DNA from: Hyphomicrobiales bacterium
GTDB lineage: Bacteria > Pseudomonadota > Alphaproteobacteria > Rhizobiales > Rhizobiaceae
Direction of reading: 5' to 3'
Assembly (NCBI GenBank): GCA_900471605.1
Contig: UCEY01000011.1
Coordinates: forward strand, 1-64,000
Length of the DNA: 64,000 nucleotides
Shown here: positions 60,554 to 64,000 of the stretch, piece by piece
Numbering within the stretch: position 1 is the stretch's first letter
How the letters are laid out: every line of letters starts with the position of its first letter
Notes under the pieces: generated by a model
The model's database searches: none
Told to the model about the DNA's origin: nothing
The model's input: the letters and a program-made list of their open reading frames with translations, nothing else
Made by a program: the position numbers and the translations under genes

Positions 60554-61245
60554 ATCCTGGTTTCCATCGGGAAATGGGAATTGCCGCCTTCAAAGGGCGG
60601 GAAGGTCTTGAAATCCTCGCGCATGGCGATGCGCGCCGGTGATTGCAGCGCTGCCTGAAGCGCGGCCGGACTGTCGAACATCACCCGGTTGCGCTGCATG
60701 TGGTTGACCCGCTCCCAGGGAAGGAAACCGCACCAGTCGATCCGCGACAGGACCTCGATCTTGCGGATGCCCGGAAAGGTGCGCATCACCTGCGGATGGT
60801 GGCTGACATAGTGGTGCATCCAGACGTTCAGGTCCTGAGCCGGACCGGTATAATGCACCACGTAGGAACAGGGATTGCCGTTTTTCTCGATATCGAGCCT
60901 GACATCGTCGACCGGGAAATGCCGCGCATACATGGCCTGCTGCGTGCCCTTCCCACCGCGAATGCTCGAAAGCACGCCGGAAGCGGCAAGCTGATGCAGG
61001 TGGCCGGCCGGCGCCATTGCGTCTTCCAGATCCGTCAGATCGTTGAAATAGAGCTGCATGCCGAAGATCGGCGACTGCTCGTCCTTGTTGTACATGTCCT
61101 TGGTGACTTCGGGCGTATAGAGATTGGCCGAAGTGAGGCCGGGCGTCAGCTTGACGATCTCGGCGACGGTCTCGACATCCGCCTTGCTCACGGCAAGTTC
61201 GCTGCCATCGGTGTTTTCGAAAAAGGCGAAATAGGCAAAACGCAT
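60541..61245 (-). CDS. EthD-like dimeric alpha-beta barrel protein
   Basis: This protein of 234 aa starts at MRFAYFAFFENTDG; the 39 upstream in-frame codons have no homology and lie in the promoter gap. It has two ferredoxin-like halves, one from KADVETVAEIVKLTPGLTSANLYTPE and one from YVVHYTGPAQDLNVWMHHYVSHHPQVMRTFPGIRKIEVL, which matches the EthD pattern with an HHPxxMRxFPGI-like motif. Such proteins are small accessory enzymes in ring or ether catabolism, and several have unknown chemistry. It faces the amino acid SBP gene across a gap holding two cluster motifs. Confidence 0.75.
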   Translation of the reverse strand: MRFAYFAFFENTDGSELAVSKADVETVAEIVKLTPGLTSANLYTPEVTKDMYNKDEQSPIFGMQLYFNDLTDLEDAMAPAGHLHQLAASGVLSSIRGGKGTQQAMYARHFPVDDVRLDIEKNGNPCSYVVHYTGPAQDLNVWMHHYVSHHPQVMRTFPGIRKIEVLSRIDWCGFLPWERVNHMQRNRVMFDSPAALQAALQSPARIAMREDFKTFPPFEGGNSHFPMETRIIVP

Positions 61246-61341
61246 GGCTTGGTTCCTGCTTTTCTGTGAAGCCGCAACGGTTGCCGGCGGCCTCTGTTCC
61301 CCTGTCGCGCCCACTATCGAACCGGCGACACGAAAAAACAA

Positions 61342-61355
61342 GTTTAAACCTAAAC
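61342..61355. promoter_or_regulatory. TTTAGGTTTAAA motif (minus strand)
   Basis: On the minus strand it reads GTTTAGGTTTAAAC, almost identical to TTTAGGCTTAAA upstream of the aldolase gene, about 100 bp before the EthD-like start. Confidence 0.45.
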
Positions 61356-61402
61356 TATTCACGCCCCATGATTTATCCCTCCGAACGGACCTCTCGGACT
61401 TG

Positions 61403-61431
61403 ATTTAAGCTTCAATCTTTCCGCTTGAAAC
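61403..61431. promoter_or_regulatory. ATTTAAGCTTCAA and CGCTTGAAAC motifs
   Basis: A further pair of motif copies between the divergent genes, about 185-210 bp before the SBP start. Confidence 0.4.
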
Positions 61432-61614
61432 TTGCTGGATTTTCGATCACGATCCGCTCCGATCGCGCGTGGAAAGAGGGGTTGAGAGGGCGCTGGATTG
61501 CTCTTGGGGGAGAGCTTGTGCCCGGCCGCCGCATTGACCAACAACCAAGAAGAATCCTATCCGATCCGGCAGAGGAGAATGCCCGCCGGTCACGAAAACA
61601 GAGGGAACGAAATC

Positions 61615-62418
61615 ATGACCATGACCCTTTTCCGCCGCGCCTTTTTCGGCCTCGCGGGTGCCGCCGCCCTGTCCGTCGCAAGTGCCGGCTTTGCCTCGGC
61701 CGCCGCGCTCGTCGTCGGCTCCTATCCGAGCAACCCGCCCTTCGAATACAAGACGGCCACGGGCACGTTCGAAGGTTTCGAGGTCGATATCGTCAATGAA
61801 GTGGCAAAACGCCTCGGCATGACGGTCGAGATTTCCGACCTCGGTTTCCAGGCTCTGTTCGCCGCCACATCCTCCAAGCGCATCGATGTCGCGATCTCCT
61901 CGATCACCATCACCAAGGAGCGCCTTGGCAGCCAGTCCTTCACGCAGCCCTATTATGATGCCGACATGGGCATCGCTACCCGCAAGGAAGCGACCGTTTC
62001 CAAGATCGAGGATCTGAAGGGCAAGGTCGTCGGCGTTCTGGCAGGCTCCACCGGCGACAAGTGGGCCAAGGACAACAAGGCAAAATACGGCATCAGCGAC
62101 ATCAAGAGCTACAACGCCCAGCAGGATCTTTTGATGGATCTCTCGGCCGGCCGCGCCGACGTGGCCGTCAGCGACGTTCCGGGCATGGAATACGCCTTCC
62201 TCAAGATGAAGGACCTCGCCGTCAAGGTGCGCATCAAGACCGGAGAGCAATACGGCCTGATGATGACCAAGGACCATCCGCTGCTCGCCAAGGCGAACGA
62301 CGCGATCACCGCCATGAAGAAGGACGGTACGCTGGCCGCGATCCACAAGAAGTGGTTCGGTTCGGATCCGGCCGCCGGTTCGGCATCCGCCGTCGAACAG
62401 CCCCTGCCAAAGCCATAA
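61615..62418 (+). CDS. Polar amino acid-type ABC transporter substrate-binding protein (SBP family 3)
   Basis: This receptor of 267 aa starts at MTMTLFRRAFFGLAG behind GAGGGAA, a Sec/Tat-like signal ending near ASAAAL. SBP family 3 landmarks are SNPPFEYKTATGTFEGFEVDIVNEVAKRLG, IDVAISSITITKERLGSQSFTQPYY and LKGKVVGVLAGSTGDKWAKDN. It binds an amino-acid-like or aromatic acid ligand. It is followed by a strong terminator and a permease, but no ATPase gene is seen before 63.2 kb. Confidence 0.9.
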   Translation: MTMTLFRRAFFGLAGAAALSVASAGFASAAALVVGSYPSNPPFEYKTATGTFEGFEVDIVNEVAKRLGMTVEISDLGFQALFAATSSKRIDVAISSITITKERLGSQSFTQPYYDADMGIATRKEATVSKIEDLKGKVVGVLAGSTGDKWAKDNKAKYGISDIKSYNAQQDLLMDLSAGRADVAVSDVPGMEYAFLKMKDLAVKVRIKTGEQYGLMMTKDHPLLAKANDAITAMKKDGTLAAIHKKWFGSDPAAGSASAVEQPLPKP

Positions 62419-62447
62419 GCCGGCTATCGATTCTGCAAATCCCAGTC

Positions 62448-62474
62448 ATGCCGGCCGGCGACGGCCGGCATTTT
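62448..62474 (+). terminator. Strong hairpin terminator/attenuator
   Basis: A perfect 10-bp stem (ATGCCGGCCG / CGGCCGGCAT) with a 4-nt loop is followed by TTTT, 30 bp after the SBP stop and 24 bp before the permease gene. It would reduce permease expression relative to the binding protein. Confidence 0.8.
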
Positions 62475-62497
62475 CGTGAGAACAGAGGCACCAGGAA

Positions 62498-63172
62498 ATG
62501 ACCCTCCTCGACACTTTCTTCAATCTCGGGGTTCTCGGCGACGCGTTTCCGGCGCTGCTGCGCGGGCTGATCAACACCTTCCTGCTCGGCGTCGCCGGCA
62601 TCGGTTTCGGCATCCCTTGCGGGCTGGTGATCGCGCTCCTGCGCCTCTACGGGCCGAAGCCGGTGCGCTACCTGACGGTGCTCTACATTGACATCTTTCG
62701 CGCGGCGCCGATGCTGGTGGTGCTGATACTCATCTATTACGCCCTGCCCTTCGTCGGCATCCGCCTGTCGTCCTGGACGTCCGCGGGCCTCGCCTTCTCG
62801 ATCGTCATGGCCGCCTATTCGGCGGAAATCTTCCGCTCCGGCATCGAGGGCATTCCGCGCGGCCAGTTCGAGGCGGCCGATGCCCTCGGCCTGCCCTTCT
62901 TCGTCACCCTGCGCAAGGTCGTGCTGCCGCAGGCGATCCGCATCGTCATTCCGCCGATGACCAACAATTGCGTTTCGATGTTCAAGGATACCTCGCTTGC
63001 CTCGACGGTCGCTCTGCCGGAACTCCTGAAGGAGGCGACGGACGCGCAGGCGCTTTACGCCAATCCGACGCCGCTGATCGGCGCCGCGCTGATCTACATC
63101 GCCTTCCTCTGGCCGATGGTGCGGCTGGTCAATCTTCTCGAACAGAAGTTCAACAAGGAAAAGAAGCGCTGA
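62498..63172 (+). CDS. Polar amino acid-type ABC transporter permease
   Basis: This permease of 224 aa has about five helices in the HisM/GlnP pattern: ALLRGLINTFLLGVAGIGFGIPCGLVIALL, YIDIFRAAPMLVVLILIYYALP, and the EAA loop GIEGIPRGQFEAADALGLPFFVTLRKVVLPQAIR. It carries one permease unit that would act as a dimer. The ATPase needed to power it is not encoded next to it and may be shared with another system or lie elsewhere. Confidence 0.9.
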   Translation: MTLLDTFFNLGVLGDAFPALLRGLINTFLLGVAGIGFGIPCGLVIALLRLYGPKPVRYLTVLYIDIFRAAPMLVVLILIYYALPFVGIRLSSWTSAGLAFSIVMAAYSAEIFRSGIEGIPRGQFEAADALGLPFFVTLRKVVLPQAIRIVIPPMTNNCVSMFKDTSLASTVALPELLKEATDAQALYANPTPLIGAALIYIAFLWPMVRLVNLLEQKFNKEKKR

Positions 63173-63189
63173 GATTCCCGGCAACGCGG

Positions 63190-63705
63190 TTATTCGAAGG
63201 CCGCACCGGAGAGATGATTGCTCGCGGAACTCTTGACCGAACCGATCTCCAACCACAGGGCGCCGACCATGCGCGGATCGACATCCGCCATCATGTCCTG
63301 CAGCCAGCCCTCATGCGCCGCGGCCATCGCCGCAAACAGCATCGTGCCGGCATCGGTGAGCTTTGCGACAGTCACGCGCCGGTCGCCGTCCGGCGTCAGC
63401 CGCTGCACATAGCCGTCCGCTTCCAGCCGCTCGACAAGGCCGGTGACATTGCCGTTGGTGACCATCGTGCGCCTGGAAAGCTCGCCGAGCCGCAGCCCGT
63501 CCTTCTCGCGATAGAGTTGCGCCATCAAATCGAACTGCGGCAGCGTCGCGCCGAACTCTGCGCGCAGACGCCGGCGGATTTCCTGGCTGATCAGCTTGGT
63601 CGTCGATAGCATGCGCAACCACAGGCGCAGCTCGGGCTTCGACCGCCCTTGGACGCCTTGAACGATGATCTCCAGATCGACGTTGGTCGCTTCCGCTTCT
63701 GCCAT
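63190..63705 (-). CDS. MarR family transcriptional regulator
   Basis: This MarR regulator of 171 aa has an N-terminal dimer helix (RLWLRMLSTTKLISQEIRRRLRAEFGATLPQFDLMAQLY) and the helix-turn-helix LRLGELSRRTMVTNGNVTGLVERLEADGYVQRLTPDGDRRVTVAKLT with the DRR wing motif that enters the DNA minor groove. It is convergent with the amino acid permease gene; the FAD-oxidoreductase gene is upstream of it on the same strand. An inverted repeat TTTGA-AATG-TCAAA lies about 45 bp before its start and is a likely autoregulatory site. Confidence 0.88.
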   Translation of the reverse strand: MAEAEATNVDLEIIVQGVQGRSKPELRLWLRMLSTTKLISQEIRRRLRAEFGATLPQFDLMAQLYREKDGLRLGELSRRTMVTNGNVTGLVERLEADGYVQRLTPDGDRRVTVAKLTDAGTMLFAAMAAAHEGWLQDMMADVDPRMVGALWLEIGSVKSSASNHLSGAAFE

Positions 63706-63750
63706 TCCGAATGCTGCCTCTGTAACCGATCCAAGGTCTAGAAGCAGATA

Positions 63751-63764
63751 TTTGAAATGTCAAA
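63751..63764. promoter_or_regulatory. Inverted repeat TTTGA-AATG-TCAAA, candidate MarR operator
   Basis: Perfect 5-bp arms with 4-bp spacing lie between the MarR start and the end of the FAD-oxidoreductase gene. MarR dimers bind short inverted repeats of this size. Confidence 0.5.
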
Positions 63765-63773
63765 GGTTCGCGC

Positions 63774-64000
63774 TCAGCCTTTCCCGGCCAGCATTTTTGC
63801 CAGCATGAAGCCGGAGCCCGCCCCCGTGCCGGCGCCGGGCCAGGTGGACGCGCCGCAGAGATAGAGCGCCCTCACCGGGGTCTTGTAGCGCGAATAACCC
63901 GCCACGGGCCGGAACAGGAAATTCTGGTCGAGATGGTGGCTGCCGGAAAGATTGTCGCCGCCGATCAGGTTCGGGTTCTCCCGCTCCAGATCGGCCGGAG
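63774..64000 (-). CDS. NAD(P)/FAD-dependent oxidoreductase, C-terminal fragment (cut by window edge)
   Basis: Only the last 75 codons are in the window. The C-terminus reads NLIGGDNLSGSHHLDQNF, then FRPVAGYSRYKTPVRALYLCG and GAGTGAGSGFMLAKMLAGKG to the stop. This is the FAD-binding C-terminal pattern of phytoene-desaturase/amine-oxidase-like NAD(P)/FAD oxidoreductases. The rest of the gene lies beyond 64000. No statement on substrate can be made. Confidence 0.75.
   Translation of the reverse strand, partial: PADLERENPNLIGGDNLSGSHHLDQNFLFRPVAGYSRYKTPVRALYLCGASTWPGAGTGAGSGFMLAKMLAGKG

Larger units (their letters stand above)
61246..61614. other. Divergent promoter region with cluster motifs
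   Basis: About 370 bp between the EthD-like gene and the amino acid SBP gene, with no gene. It contains GTTTAAACCTAAAC (61342-61355), ATTTAAGCTTCAA (61403-61415) and CGCTTGAAAC (61422-61431), all related to the recurring motif. Confidence 0.5.

Overview
The window is GC-rich, densely packed DNA whose gene families, GTG/ATG starts behind AGGAGG-type ribosome sites and short CCTCGGG palindromes all point to an alphaproteobacterium of the Hyphomicrobiales, most likely Rhizobiaceae. The genus cannot be fixed from the sequence alone. I see no rRNA, tRNA, CRISPR array, transposase or phage gene. It reads as a chromosomal or chromid 'catabolic island': about 45 protein genes, including eight local one-component regulators (two IclR, one LysR, three GntR, two MarR), four solute uptake systems (one TRAP, two peptide/opine-type ABC, one incomplete polar amino acid ABC) and several aromatic or acyl-CoA degradation modules.

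Region by region. 0.3-7.8 kb: cell-envelope pair pbpC + YfhM-like alpha-2-macroglobulin. 8.0-17.4 kb: a minus-strand operon with fused DctQM and DctP TRAP transporter, IclR regulator, SCP2-type thiolase, an acyl-CoA synthetase carrying two extra C-terminal PPC/DUF296-like domains, and two SDR dehydrogenases. 17.6-20.3 kb: DUF2239 protein, membrane acyltransferase and a rubredoxin-knuckle MBL hydrolase. 20.3-31.7 kb: a lignin-type aromatic module comprising an ACMSD-family amidohydrolase, IclR, LysR, MetF-like reductase, LigM-type tetrahydrofolate-dependent O-demethylase, GntR, a DUF1932 dehydrogenase, and galD, galC and galB, which convert 4-oxalomesaconate to pyruvate and oxaloacetate. Next to these is a catechol-2,3-dioxygenase-like extradiol enzyme instead of the usual LigB-type gallate dioxygenase. 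32.0-38.6 kb: TerC-family membrane protein and a five-gene peptide-type ABC transporter. 39.0-44.5 kb: TIM-barrel isomerase, GntR, class V aminotransferase, then a GntR-controlled RutA/RutF-like flavin monooxygenase pair.

44.6-63.2 kb looks like one coordinated regulon. It has an HpcH/HpaI aldolase, quinone oxidoreductase, Asp/Glu racemase-like protein, MarR regulator, and an operon of SRPBCC protein, CoA ligase, Ohr, thiolase, DUF35-SDR fusion and isatin-hydrolase-like cyclase. It continues with a peptide ABC transporter, FMN-dependent alpha-hydroxy-acid dehydrogenase, EthD-like protein and amino acid SBP/permease. Copies of a TTTARGCTTNAA-like sequence occur in nearly every promoter gap of this stretch, including that of the MarR gene, so I propose a common operator. 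The isatin-hydrolase-like cyclase together with an alpha-hydroxy-acid oxidase and CoA-ligase/thiolase genes makes an indole-acetate/oxindole-like substrate one testable idea; this is inference. The right edge cuts a FAD-dependent oxidoreductase.
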